This document shows, piece by piece, positions 29,304-38,202 of a stretch of DNA of 64,000 nucleotides. How positions within the stretch are numbered: the first letter of the stretch is position 1; every line of letters starts with the position of its first letter. The position numbers and the translations under genes are program-made. Source of the stretch: Taibaiella koreensis (lineage in GTDB: Bacteria; Bacteroidota; Bacteroidia; Chitinophagales; Chitinophagaceae); contig NZ_QVNU01000006.1 of the NCBI RefSeq assembly GCF_003545715.1, forward strand, positions 124,001-188,000. Reading direction: 5' to 3'. Under the pieces are notes generated by a model. It was not told the origin of the DNA. It did not search any database and saw only the letters and a program-made list of their open reading frames with translations.

Positions 29304-30106
29304 AAACTACTTCCTATATGCATTTTACACACCCATATTTTTTAGAACCGACCAACCCCGTAAAGGTGAACCTGATCGGGGCAGGCGGTACCGGCTCACA
29401 GATGCTCACCTGTCTTGCCCGTATGCACCATACACTGCGCCAGCTTGGCCACCCCGGTTTTCAGGTTACGACCTTTGACCCCGACAAGGTGAGCGATGCC
29501 AACCTCGGCAGGCAGCTTTTCGCCGAAAGCGAACTCGGCATGAATAAAGGCGTTGCGCTTACGAACCGCATCAACCGTTTTTTCGGTACGGATTGGCGGG
29601 CTACCGAAAATTTGTTTGCATGGACGCCGGACGACCGGCTGCCCGCCCACAGCGAGGCAAACCTTTTCATAAGCTGTGTTGATACCGCTCAGGCAAGGTT
29701 TGAGATTGCGGAGATTTTGCAGGCTTTGGCAAACCGCAACGCATTAAGCAGGGACAATGCGCTATACTGGATGGATTGTGGTAATTCCCGTAGCAGCGGA
29801 CAGGTTATCCTGTCTACGGTAAAGCCCATCCGGCAGCCACGTTCGGAATTGTATATTACGGTGGACAGCCTGCCGCAAGTGACCACCGAGTTTAAAGAAC
29901 TACTCCAAAGCCAGGACGAAAGCAGCGAACCCTCCTGCTCATTGGCCGAAGCACTGGAAAAACAAGACCTGTTTATTAATTCCACGATTGCCACGATGGG
30001 GGCATCCCTCCTGTTTAGCCTTTTTCGCCACGCTATGACCGCAAAACGGGGACTTTTTCACAACATGGACACTGGTGTCACCCAGCCACTGTCTGTGGCC
30101 GCATAA
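29300..30106 (+). CDS. PRTRC system ThiF-family protein
   Basis: 268-aa E1-like protein. The nucleotide-binding loop is VNLIGAGGTGSQMLTCLARM (about residues 24-43), followed by FDPDKVSDANLGRQLFAESE (about 64-83), which matches the ThiF/MoeB adenylation fold with the R of NLxRQ. A later CVDTAQARFEI (about 127-137) also fits. No CxxC zinc pair was seen. The family adenylates a partner protein C-terminus; the partner in PRTRC is not known. It closes the coupled F-B-ThiF run. Confidence 0.9.
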   Translation: MKTTSYMHFTHPYFLEPTNPVKVNLIGAGGTGSQMLTCLARMHHTLRQLGHPGFQVTTFDPDKVSDANLGRQLFAESELGMNKGVALTNRINRFFGTDWRATENLFAWTPDDRLPAHSEANLFISCVDTAQARFEIAEILQALANRNALSRDNALYWMDCGNSRSSGQVILSTVKPIRQPRSELYITVDSLPQVTTEFKELLQSQDESSEPSCSLAEALEKQDLFINSTIATMGASLLFSLFRHAMTAKRGLFHNMDTGVTQPLSVAA

Positions 30107-30434
30107 GCCCCTGAGCGCGGCGGCAGCCTGCACCTCCGTACCGGAGAAGCAGGCCGCCGCAAAATTGGCGCAGCCCCGGCATTAAATCCCTTGTCTGTTT
30201 TGTGATGGGGATTTAATGCCAGGGCTGCAGGTTTTATATTGGCTATTCCATTAGCTGTTTCTTTTAAGCACGGGCCATTTTTTCTTTCGCCGGCTACCTG
30301 AAACTATATTTACCCCGCCACACTCCTGGACCCGCATGCGGCGGCGAAAGCGGTGCAGCCCCGTCCTTGTTCATGGTATAGGGGCTGAACAAAGTCGGGG
30401 CTGCGGGTTGATCATTTGCTATACCGTTTGCTTT
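30107..30434. repeat. Two related long hairpin modules downstream of the PRTRC genes
   Basis: 328 bp full of secondary structure. Hairpin A, 30170-30228, has 21-bp arms with one mismatch (GCAGCCCCGGCATTAAATCC on the left). Hairpin B, 30355-30404, has arms GCAGCCCCG/CGGGGCTGC plus an inner TTGTTCA/TGAACAA. After each hairpin comes a related stretch ending in GCTATnCC-TT-GCTnTTT, and before each a GCGGCGG-type stretch, so this looks like a duplicated module. A third GC hairpin lies at about 30117-30162. Terminator, transfer or replication roles are possible. Confidence 0.7.
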
Positions 30435-30977
30435 TTAACGGGGTGTCAACGGATTCTGCCTCATGCCATCAGCTTTGCGGAGCGCACCGTAACTTTTTTT
30501 ACCGTTTACCAGGTAGTCGCCGTCAAAAAGGCGACAGTCACATTCACCCAGGTAGCCCATTGCCCCGTTGTACAGGTAAGGCCGGTAGCGGAAACCGGAA
30601 ACCCAGAAATACCTGCGGTCTGCTCCCGAGGTTTGCACAACAACAGTGTCTGTTTTTTTGAATATTGCAAACGGTATGATCCCCGAATAGTAATTGTCCT
30701 TACCCTGAAAGGCTTCCCGGACAAGGGTATTTGCAATAATCCGATGACCCCGGACAAGAAAGTACTTCAGGTTTGTGATCTCGTTCCGCTGAAATCCCTC
30801 GAAACTGATATACACCTTCGAGGAAATGGTTTGGACCGTATCACAGATCTTTTCGTACCGGGCCTCATCAGCCGCTGCCTTTAGACGGTTCCTTTTGTGG
30901 CTCCACAGATACCACACCACGACAAGCGCCAGCAACAGGAGGACAACTAGCAATACCATACCGTTTCTCTTCTTCAT
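30435..30977 (-). CDS. Membrane-anchored hypothetical protein
   Basis: 180-aa protein with one N-terminal membrane anchor (MVLLVVLLLLALVVVWYLW, about residues 7-25) and a periplasmic or extracytoplasmic domain of about 150 residues (KVYISFEGFQRNEITNLKYF, YFWVSGFRYRPYLYNGAMGY). No family was recognised. It is convergent with the PRTRC run, with the long hairpins just beyond its 3' end. GC content is like the element backbone. Confidence 0.72.
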   Translation of the reverse strand: MKKRNGMVLLVVLLLLALVVVWYLWSHKRNRLKAAADEARYEKICDTVQTISSKVYISFEGFQRNEITNLKYFLVRGHRIIANTLVREAFQGKDNYYSGIIPFAIFKKTDTVVVQTSGADRRYFWVSGFRYRPYLYNGAMGYLGECDCRLFDGDYLVNGKKSYGALRKADGMRQNPLTPR

Positions 30978-31117
30978 TTCAATCTTCCGCTATGAGGATT
31001 TCGTGTGTCCTACAAACATACAAGTCTTCAGGAATTTCCTCTATACCCGCCTTGCTTTTTATAGCCATTAAATTCCATCTGCATTCATACAAGAATACAT
31101 CTGGCCATCCTCCACCA

Positions 31118-31408
31118 TTACCTCGCTTGACCGGCCTTGCTAAACGTTAGCAGCTTGCCGTTCAGCTCGGTCAGCTCCGCCTTCGCCAAGCAGTCCCCTA
31201 CCAGCGCCTGCATTTCAGCAAGGCTTCCTTCCGGCATCGCAGATAACAGCCCGACGATATCCGGGTTCTCTTTTTTCAGGCCACTCTGCATGACCTGGGC
31301 CAGCAGTAGTACATGGTTACGGCTGATCCTAAGATCGATCTTTACTTTTTCATTCATGCCCGGTACGCTTAGCAGCATACTGTACAGCATCTCCATTTGA
31401 TTGTTCAT
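31118..31408 (-). CDS. Hypothetical small helical protein
   Basis: 96 to 97-aa protein, mostly helical (MEMLYSMLLSVPGMNEKVKI, LRISRNHVLLLAQVMQSGLK, MPEGSLAEMQALVGDCLAKA). The frame runs to 31438, but the Met pair at 31408-31403 is the better start. It is divergent from the primase gene at 31565. No signal, membrane helix or known motif. Confidence 0.65.
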   Translation of the reverse strand: MNNQMEMLYSMLLSVPGMNEKVKIDLRISRNHVLLLAQVMQSGLKKENPDIVGLLSAMPEGSLAEMQALVGDCLAKAELTELNGKLLTFSKAGQAR

Positions 31409-31564
31409 CATAATCTCTTTTTCGTCAACACTAAACAATGCCCCAAAGATAAAATGCTTCCTGTTCCTTTACTTAGGTAGAATTTACCTAACTCATTGCT
31501 CTGCCATATCCCGTGGATAGTTTTGCATCACTGTTTAGTTTGAGCAGTGGTAAAGATTTGTGAT

Positions 31565-32470
31565 ATGGAAAATGCAAACTGGATAGATTGCCGGCAGGCA
31601 AAACAAATGGACCTCGTGGCCTATCTCCGCTCCCTGGGATATGAGCCGCAGAAGATAAAGGGAGGAAACGCCTGGTACCATTCCCCGTTCCGGGAGGAAG
31701 GTGAACCCAGCTTCAAGATCAACCTTTCGATGAACCGCTGGTATGATTTCGGTGAAGGTAAAGGCGGCGACCTGGTGGAATTCGGCACCCGGTATTTCAA
31801 ATGTAGTGTTGGTGACTTCCTGTTGCGGCTGAACAATGGACCCAGCCAAAGTACAAAGCCATTTGCGGGGGTAGCTGCGAAAAGCAGTGAACCGCAGATC
31901 ACGATTGACCTGGTTAAATCGCTTACGCACGCCGGCCTGACCGATTACCTGACACAAAGGAAGATCCCTCTTTCTCTGGCCGGCCAGTACTGTAAGGAGG
32001 TTCATTATTTCAACGGCGGTAAAAAATACTTTGCCATCGGCTTTCCCAACGACTCCGGCGGTTACGAATTGCGCAACCGCTATTTTAAAGGGGCAAGTAC
32101 ACCAAAGGATATCTCCCGCATCGGTCTTGGATATAACAATGTCGCAGTTGTGGAGGGCTTTATGGATATGCTTTCCTACCTGCAGCTCAAAAGCAAGTGG
32201 GACCAACCTGGTCGGGATATACTCGTCCTCAACAGTCTCTCCTTCGTCGAGCGGGCGCTACCGGTACTGCAGAACTATAATGAGGTTGCCTTACTGCTGG
32301 ATGGCAACGCGCCCGGGTTGAAGGCTACCGAGGCGATTACCCAGGCTATTCCGAAGGCGGTAAGCTATAGTCATCTTTTCAGCCCCTATGATGACATCAA
32401 CGAGTATCACCAGCATACCGATCCCGTTAGCCAGAAGCTGCCACAGAAAAGCCGGAAGCTCCGGCGCTAA
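31565..32470 (+). CDS. Toprim-domain primase-like protein with degenerate CHC2 zinc finger
   Basis: 301-aa mobile-element primase. The N-terminal 90 residues align with the CHC2 zinc-finger domain (AWYHSPFREEGEPSFKINLS, MNRWYDFGEGKGGDLVEFGT), but the zinc-ligand cysteines are absent, as in related Bacteroidota element primases. The Toprim domain (about 190-285) shows NVAVVEGFMDMLSYLQLKS (Glu of motif I) and EVALLLDGNAPGLKATEAIT (DxxxxG, with DGN in place of the DxD). It probably primes the transferred strand. It opens a run of element transfer genes. Confidence 0.87.
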   Translation: MENANWIDCRQAKQMDLVAYLRSLGYEPQKIKGGNAWYHSPFREEGEPSFKINLSMNRWYDFGEGKGGDLVEFGTRYFKCSVGDFLLRLNNGPSQSTKPFAGVAAKSSEPQITIDLVKSLTHAGLTDYLTQRKIPLSLAGQYCKEVHYFNGGKKYFAIGFPNDSGGYELRNRYFKGASTPKDISRIGLGYNNVAVVEGFMDMLSYLQLKSKWDQPGRDILVLNSLSFVERALPVLQNYNEVALLLDGNAPGLKATEAITQAIPKAVSYSHLFSPYDDINEYHQHTDPVSQKLPQKSRKLRR

Positions 32471-32653
32471 TCAATAAGCCAACATTTTTGGCCGAAAGCA
32501 TGCTACGATCATGTAGCTGATAGGAATTTCCTATTTCATGCGAAATCGGCAAGGTGTTCCCAAGTATCACTTGGGTTTTTAGGGCCCCCATGCTCGGAAC
32601 TCGCGGGGCCATGCTTTTTAATCATTTTATGTAAACGTGAAAAAGATATTGTG
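32471..32653. other. Candidate oriT/terminator region before the mobilization genes
   Basis: 183 bp between primase and mobA-like genes. Positions 32559-32575 form CCCAAGT-ATC-ACTTGGG followed by five T, which reads as a short terminator for the primase gene. Positions 32583-32610 hold GGCCCC/GGGGCC around a 16-bp loop. In Bacteroidota mobilizable elements oriT usually lies just upstream of the mob genes, so this is the best oriT candidate in the window. Confidence 0.45.
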
Positions 32654-33046
32654 ATGAACGACAAGAAGATCATTAAGGACAAATGGCTGCACCTGCGCCT
32701 GTCCAACGAAGAGCTGTTACAGCTCCAGAAAGCCTTTTCAAAGACCACAGAAAAGAAGATCAGCAAGTATGCCAGGAACATTTTACTGGGCAAACCGATG
32801 ATCGCAACGTACCGGAATTTATCGATGGACAGCCTGCTTACAGCGTTCGTTCAGCTCAACAAAACGCTCAATGGCATTGCCAATAATTACAATCAAAGCG
32901 TACATCGCCTGCATACTTTCGACCACGATCCGCAGGTCAGGGCATGGTTGCTTAGCCAGTCCGAAACTGGCCAAATGCTCCTGGAAAACATCGCAGAAAT
33001 CAGGTTATTGATCCGAAAGATCACGGAAGATGATAGCCGTTATTAA
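32654..33046 (+). CDS. MobA-like mobilization accessory protein
   Basis: 130-aa protein typical of the small accessory gene upstream of Bacteroidota relaxases. The N-terminal part (LHLRLSNEELLQLQKAFSKT, KKISKYARNILLGKPMIATY) fits a ribbon-helix-helix-like DNA-binding domain, and a helical tail follows (LVQLNKTLNGIANNYNQSVH-like, seen as FVQLNKTLNGIANNYNQSVH). It would help the relaxase recognise oriT. Its end overlaps the relaxase start by 17 bp. The ATG at 32654 was chosen over GTG at 32651. Confidence 0.87.
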   Translation: MNDKKIIKDKWLHLRLSNEELLQLQKAFSKTTEKKISKYARNILLGKPMIATYRNLSMDSLLTAFVQLNKTLNGIANNYNQSVHRLHTFDHDPQVRAWLLSQSETGQMLLENIAEIRLLIRKITEDDSRY

Positions 33047-34319
33047 GCCCGGCAGGTCCTTGCGCAAGAGCTTTTTTTATAATGAAAATAAGGTTAGCGA
33101 GGGTGCCGCGGTCCTGCTGGACGCGGTTAATTATCCATTGAATACCGACGAACTTTCTGAATTCTTAAGGCTCAATATGCTTGAGCGCACGAGCCAGCTG
33201 CACCCTGATGTGAAGGTTCCCGGCATCCATATTTCTTTGAATTTCTCGCAGGAAGAACGGCTTTCGGAAGACCAGCTGCGACAGATCAGCGGGGAATATA
33301 TGGAGGCTATTGGTTTCGGCGACCAGCCTTATCTGCTCTACCAGCACTTCGACGCGGGCCATCCCCATGTACACATTGTGACCTTGCGCGTAAGGCCTGA
33401 TGGGACCAACATAGACACCTTTAACATTGGCAAACGCTTGTCCGTGCCGGCCGTGCAGGCCCTTGAACAAAAGTATGATCTGGTTAGATGGGCTGACCAT
33501 AAGAAGGAGTTTTTTAAGCTTAACCCGATCGATGCCACTGCAGTAAAATACGGAAAGACCGGCACCAAAAGGGCTATAGGCAACGTCCTTTCTAAGGTAT
33601 TGGAACAGTATAAATACTGCTCCCTGCAGGAGCTTAATGCTGTGCTCAACCTTTATAATGTTCATGCTGATGGCGGCCAGGAAGAAAGCCGGTTACACAA
33701 TTTTCGTGGGCTGATCTACAAGGTGATCGGGCCGGATGGTAAAGGTATTAGCGTGCCGATCAAAGCCAGCGCCTTTGCCTACAAAGCAAAGCTGGCGGAT
33801 ATCGAGAAACGCTTTTTACGGAGTGATGTGGAAAGGCAGCGCAGCAAACCTGCGCTGCGTCTTGCCATCGACAAAGCCATTCGGCAGCCTGGGGTAACTG
33901 ATTTTACTGCCCTTAAGGAGGAACTGAAGAAGGCCGGCGTGGACCTCGTTCTGCGACAAAACAAAGACGGCTATATCTATGGCCTGACCTATGTCGACCA
34001 CCGTAACAAGGTTGTATTCAACGGCAGCGACCTGGGCAACTACAGTGCAAAGGCCATTGCAGAAAGACTTGCCGAAACATTTATCCGGGAAAAACCACAG
34101 GCGGTACTGGCCATCGCAGAGCGACAAAGCACAAACAAAAACGCTGATGCCGGTCGGATTTACACTAATGTAAACGGCCCTTATCCCTTCTCCACAGCCC
34201 CCGGCGATCAACAAAAATCCATCATCGAAATGCTCCTGCAACCGGAATATACCAGCAATTACCTGCCCTACGAGCTGCGCAGGACACGCCGCAAGAAAAG
34301 AAAACGAATCAATAAATAA
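33030..34319 (+). CDS. Relaxase/mobilization nuclease
   Basis: 429-aa relaxase of the MobP-like group. The metal-binding histidine triad is in LLYQHFDAGHPHVHIVTLRV (about residues 100-120). An N-terminal Tyr, perhaps in KSFFYNENKVSEGAAVLLDA, could be the nicking residue. The C-terminal half (about 270-429) is less conserved and ends in a basic tail (RRTRRKKRKRINK). It nicks oriT and carries the strand to the recipient. It overlaps the accessory gene upstream and is followed 22 bp later by the coupling-protein gene. Confidence 0.92.
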   Translation: MIAVIKPGRSLRKSFFYNENKVSEGAAVLLDAVNYPLNTDELSEFLRLNMLERTSQLHPDVKVPGIHISLNFSQEERLSEDQLRQISGEYMEAIGFGDQPYLLYQHFDAGHPHVHIVTLRVRPDGTNIDTFNIGKRLSVPAVQALEQKYDLVRWADHKKEFFKLNPIDATAVKYGKTGTKRAIGNVLSKVLEQYKYCSLQELNAVLNLYNVHADGGQEESRLHNFRGLIYKVIGPDGKGISVPIKASAFAYKAKLADIEKRFLRSDVERQRSKPALRLAIDKAIRQPGVTDFTALKEELKKAGVDLVLRQNKDGYIYGLTYVDHRNKVVFNGSDLGNYSAKAIAERLAETFIREKPQAVLAIAERQSTNKNADAGRIYTNVNGPYPFSTAPGDQQKSIIEMLLQPEYTSNYLPYELRRTRRKKRKRINK

Positions 34320-34341
34320 ACAACACTTAAATCCAAATGTG

Positions 34342-36330
34342 ATGCAGACAGGTGAAAACGAACAGGCTTTAAGGAAGATAGTGGACATGACCAGGCTGAT
34401 CGCTATGGTCGTCCTTTTCCTTCATTTTTATTACCAGCTTTATGCTGCTTTTAGTTTATGGCATGTACAGTCGGCCTTCTCCGACCGCGTACTGTCCAAT
34501 ATTGTCAGGACCGGTTTATTTTCCAGCTTTCACAAGGCAAAGCTAATCGCCCTGGGCTTCCTGGCAGTCTCCCTGCTTGGGGCAAAGGGCCGAAAAGACG
34601 AGAAGATGGGTTACAAAACCTGCTTCGCGTATTTGATCACCGGGCTGACCTGCTACTTTATCAGCTACTTATTACTGCGGTTTTCGCTTTCCGTTGAGGC
34701 CGTTGCCATGCTCTACATGGCCCTGACCGGCTTCGGCTTTTTGCTGGTATTGTCGGGCGGCACGATGCTGACCAGGATCATCAAGAACAACCTGAAGCAC
34801 GATATTTTCAATAGCGAAAACGAAACGTTCCCCCAGGAGGAGCGCTTGCTGGAAAATGAATACAGCATTAATCTGCCGGCAAAATACCGGCTGAAAAGCA
34901 AGGTTCGCAACAGCTGGATATCGATCATCAATCCCTTCAGGGGCATCCTGGTTTCCGGTACTCCCGGCTCCGGGAAATCTTATTTCGTGATCCGCCACAT
35001 CATTACTCAGCACATCAAAAAGGGTTTTGCGATGTTCGTTTACGACTTCAAGATGCCCGACCTGTCGGTGATCGTCTATAATACCTGGCTAAAGCACAAG
35101 CATGTTTATAAAAGCAAAAGCGAGTGTTATTTTATCAACTTCGACGACCTGGAAAGAAGCCATCGTTGCAACCCGCTGGACCCGGCAGCCATGAGTGATA
35201 TTACCGATGCAGCGGAATCGTCCAGGACCATTCTGTTAGGGCTAAACAAGCTCTGGATAACAAAACAAGGGGATTTTTTCATAGAGTCGAGTATCAATTT
35301 CCTGACCGCCATCATCTGGTTTCTGCGCAAATACAAGTTCGGGATCTACTGCACTTTACCGCATGTGATCGAGCTCATGCAGGCAGACTACGATAGCTTA
35401 TTTAGCGTACTGCAGCTTGAAAAGGAGATTGCTGTTTACATCAATCCTTTTGTAAAGGCTTACCTGAACGATGCTGCCGAACAGTTGGAAGGCCAGATCG
35501 GTTCTACCAAGATCGCGATAGCCAGGTTGTCATCCCCGCAGCTTTACTACGTGCTTTCCGGGCGCGATTTTTCGCTGGATATCAATAACCCCGACGCACC
35601 AAAGATCCTTTGCATGGGCAACAACCCGCAAAAGATACAGATCTACGGCGCGGTACTATCCTTATATGTCAACCGGCTGATCAAGCTAGTCAATCAACCC
35701 GGGAAACTTAAGAGCAGCCTCGTTTTTGACGAGTTTCCCACCATATACTTAAACGGTATTGATAGCCTGATCGCCACCGCCAGGAGTAATAAAGTCTCTA
35801 CTACACTGGGCCTGCAGGACCTCTCGCAACTTAGAAAAGATTACGGCAGGGAACAGTCGGATGTGATCATGGGTATTGTCGGCAATGTTATTTCCGGCCA
35901 GGTTACCGGTGACACGGCTAAGGCCTTGTCGGACAGGATCGGTAAGATCATGCAGGACAGGCAGAGCCTTTCGATCAATAGCCAGGACACCAGCGTGAGC
36001 AAATCTACGCAACTCGAAGCGGCTGTTCCACCCTCGAGGATCTCTTCTTTATCTTCGGGCGAATTTGTGGGCATGGTCGCCGATGATCCCGATAATAAAA
36101 TTGAATTGAAGGCATTTCACGCAGCAATTATCAACGATCATGATGCGATTAATGCAGAGATAAAAGGCTATAAGTCCTTACCACTGGTAAGGCAGGTGGA
36201 CGAGCAAATGGTGCAAAATAATTACATGAGCATCAAACGGGAGATCGAAGACCTGATAGATATTGAGCTGGACCGGATGTCCAATGATCCGGAGTTGAGG
36301 CATCTTGTTATCAGGAAGAAGGCTGCATAA
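34342..36330 (+). CDS. VirD4/TraG-type coupling protein (MobC-like)
   Basis: 662-aa ATPase that links the relaxase complex to a mating channel. Membrane segments lie at about residues 12-33, 54-74, 85-108 and 112-132. The Walker A motif is ILVSGTPGSGKSYFVIRHII (about 202-221) and the Walker B is KSSLVFDEFPTIYLNGI (about 460-476). A conserved LGLQDLSQLRKDYG follows. It is the last gene of the mobilization run. The window has no other type IV secretion genes, so a helper element would be needed, or the remaining tra genes lie elsewhere. Confidence 0.93.
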   Translation: MQTGENEQALRKIVDMTRLIAMVVLFLHFYYQLYAAFSLWHVQSAFSDRVLSNIVRTGLFSSFHKAKLIALGFLAVSLLGAKGRKDEKMGYKTCFAYLITGLTCYFISYLLLRFSLSVEAVAMLYMALTGFGFLLVLSGGTMLTRIIKNNLKHDIFNSENETFPQEERLLENEYSINLPAKYRLKSKVRNSWISIINPFRGILVSGTPGSGKSYFVIRHIITQHIKKGFAMFVYDFKMPDLSVIVYNTWLKHKHVYKSKSECYFINFDDLERSHRCNPLDPAAMSDITDAAESSRTILLGLNKLWITKQGDFFIESSINFLTAIIWFLRKYKFGIYCTLPHVIELMQADYDSLFSVLQLEKEIAVYINPFVKAYLNDAAEQLEGQIGSTKIAIARLSSPQLYYVLSGRDFSLDINNPDAPKILCMGNNPQKIQIYGAVLSLYVNRLIKLVNQPGKLKSSLVFDEFPTIYLNGIDSLIATARSNKVSTTLGLQDLSQLRKDYGREQSDVIMGIVGNVISGQVTGDTAKALSDRIGKIMQDRQSLSINSQDTSVSKSTQLEAAVPPSRISSLSSGEFVGMVADDPDNKIELKAFHAAIINDHDAINAEIKGYKSLPLVRQVDEQMVQNNYMSIKREIEDLIDIELDRMSNDPELRHLVIRKKAA

Positions 36331-36410
36331 ATAGGTCGCGGCGATTTAAAATGGATGGCTGTAGGGCCATCCATTTTTTGATTTTATCTTACGACGGAGG
36401 TTTAATTTTG

Positions 36411-37097
36411 CTATAGTAAAAGGTTGTCTCTGTAAGAACGACTCACACTCAGGCTTATCCCACCAATTAATTCCACCTCGTCATACTTTGTCTTAACGAT
36501 CTTTTTCTTGTTCACAATAAAGCCCCTGTGGACTCTTGCGAATATGGAGGATGGAAAAATTGATTCTATGTCTTTAAGTTTTAGAGTAAGTTTTGCTGAG
36601 CTGCTTTCGTCGTAGTAGACGGAAGTATAATAGCCCTTGGCTTCTATATAAATGATCCTGCTGAAGGCTATATTTTGTACTCCCGCATCCGTTAAAAACG
36701 GATAAGCAGCTTCATTTTCAAAACCGGTATTGTCTACTTTCTGAGGAAAGTTTGCTTCGATCTTTTTAACAGCGATGACAAAACGATCGAACTCTACTCT
36801 TTTGACCAGGTAGTCAATTGTGTTGGGATGGCTAAGCGCGTCATTGGTGAGGCCGTCACTTGCCGTTACAAATACGACACGATTGTCGATCATCTCGACC
36901 AGTTCAAGCCCCGAAACTTTTTGCATGCCAATATCAAGGAATACCACGTCAACTTTATTGGCCTTGAGAAACTTTAGTCCATCATGTGGCTCGGTCGTCG
37001 CCCCTACCAATTGGAGGCTTGGCGTTTTCTCTATAAGCCGCGTCAGGACTTTAATTGATGCGGGTTCGTCGTCAATTATAAAGCAGGTAATCGCCAT
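36411..37097 (-). CDS. LytTR response regulator
   Basis: 228-aa regulator with a receiver domain (about residues 1-115; phosphoacceptor Asp in NKVDVVFLDIGMQKVSGLEL) and a C-terminal LytTR DNA-binding domain (about 130-228; NIAFSRIIYIEAKGYYTSVY, SIFARVHRGFIVNKKKIVKT). Its start overlaps the kinase gene end by 26 bp, so the two are coupled. It most likely binds the tandem repeats at 38433-38512 upstream of this operon. Confidence 0.94.
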   Translation of the reverse strand: MAITCFIIDDEPASIKVLTRLIEKTPSLQLVGATTEPHDGLKFLKANKVDVVFLDIGMQKVSGLELVEMIDNRVVFVTASDGLTNDALSHPNTIDYLVKRVEFDRFVIAVKKIEANFPQKVDNTGFENEAAYPFLTDAGVQNIAFSRIIYIEAKGYYTSVYYDESSSAKLTLKLKDIESIFPSSIFARVHRGFIVNKKKIVKTKYDEVELIGGISLSVSRSYRDNLLL

Positions 37098-38130
37098 GTG
37101 TCATTATATTTTGAATCGTAAGAGATAGGTTATACTGTCCTTCTTTATCCTCTGTTTTCAGGAAATATTGTTCAGGATAAAATTTATCCAGTTGACTTTT
37201 GATATATCGCATGCCTATTCCCCTTGACTCGTCCTTTTGCAATCCACCTTTCGTATTTGAGACCCTAAAGATTAAATCCTCTTCTGTTTGCTCAATGTGT
37301 ATGGCCAATTTATTGTTGGAACCCGTGAAGCTGCCATGTTTAAAGGCGTTCTCAACCGGCGCGACCAGTACATGGGGGATTATCAGTATATCGTCGTAGA
37401 CTTTGTTTGTATATTCAATATTCGCATTGGGATACCGTTGTCTGAAAATGGTGATTAGGCTGTCCATTGCCCTTAGCTCATTGAACAAGGATATCCTACC
37501 GCTTTCGTCGGTTGACACAATACTATTACCTACAAAGGTGGTCATCGCGGCGATACCCTCAGCAATTTCAGGGTGAGTGTCTTCAATTCCGACCCTGAAA
37601 TATTCCATAGTATTTACAAAAAAATGCGGGTTGATCTGGGCTCGAAGTGCGGCATTTTCGAGTCTTAGTTTTTCATTCTCCGACCTCACCTGTTCCCTTA
37701 CCCGGGCTTCTTTTTGTTGGCGAATTATCTTTTTGGCAAGCCAATAACCTGTCGAATACATAAAGAAAGGCAACAGTTGCCAGCTGTATACAAGCGCTAA
37801 ATGGACGATAGGCAGTTCTGACACAGAAGAAGGTTTGCCTGTTATGAAAGGCAGTAAAAACTCGCCTCCCAGGTACTTAACAGTAAAATTAAAAAGGAAA
37901 AGGAGAATTGCCGAAGCACAATAAATGAATATCTTATTTCTTCCTAAAAACAGTGGTAGCAATACAAATGCATTAATGTAGAACTGACCGATCAGCACCA
38001 AATATGACCCAGTTGTTTCAAACACTATAGATTGCGTAGACCCTAGATATGATCTGTAAACAAAAATCGCAAAAGTGATATACAGTATCCACAGAGAAAT
38101 ATGAATGGTTATCTCTTTAGTTCTGGACAT
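37072..38130 (-). CDS. LytS-type sensor histidine kinase
   Basis: 352-aa kinase of the His_kinase/LytS type. Four membrane helices fill about residues 8-135 (LWILYITFAIFVYRSY, YLVLIGQFYINAFVLLPLFL, IYCASAILLFLFNFTVKYLG, YSWQLLPFFMYSTGYWLA). After a short coiled coil (EQVRSENEKLRLENAALRAQ) comes the phosphoacceptor His in INPHFFVNTMEYFRVGIEDT (about 168). The HATPase part has VLVAPVENAFKHGS and SRGIGMRYIKSQLDKFYPE. No large periplasmic domain exists, so a membrane-level or peptide signal is likely. It follows 72 bp after a small peptide gene and is coupled to the regulator gene. Confidence 0.94.
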   Translation of the reverse strand: MSRTKEITIHISLWILYITFAIFVYRSYLGSTQSIVFETTGSYLVLIGQFYINAFVLLPLFLGRNKIFIYCASAILLFLFNFTVKYLGGEFLLPFITGKPSSVSELPIVHLALVYSWQLLPFFMYSTGYWLAKKIIRQQKEARVREQVRSENEKLRLENAALRAQINPHFFVNTMEYFRVGIEDTHPEIAEGIAAMTTFVGNSIVSTDESGRISLFNELRAMDSLITIFRQRYPNANIEYTNKVYDDILIIPHVLVAPVENAFKHGSFTGSNNKLAIHIEQTEEDLIFRVSNTKGGLQKDESRGIGMRYIKSQLDKFYPEQYFLKTEDKEGQYNLSLTIQNIMTHGDYLLYN

Positions 38131-38202
38131 GATCTTTGGTGTTTGGGTTAGTTCAGCGCCACCGGAACGGTAGCGCTGAATTGAATAAATATGATCGCTT
38201 CA

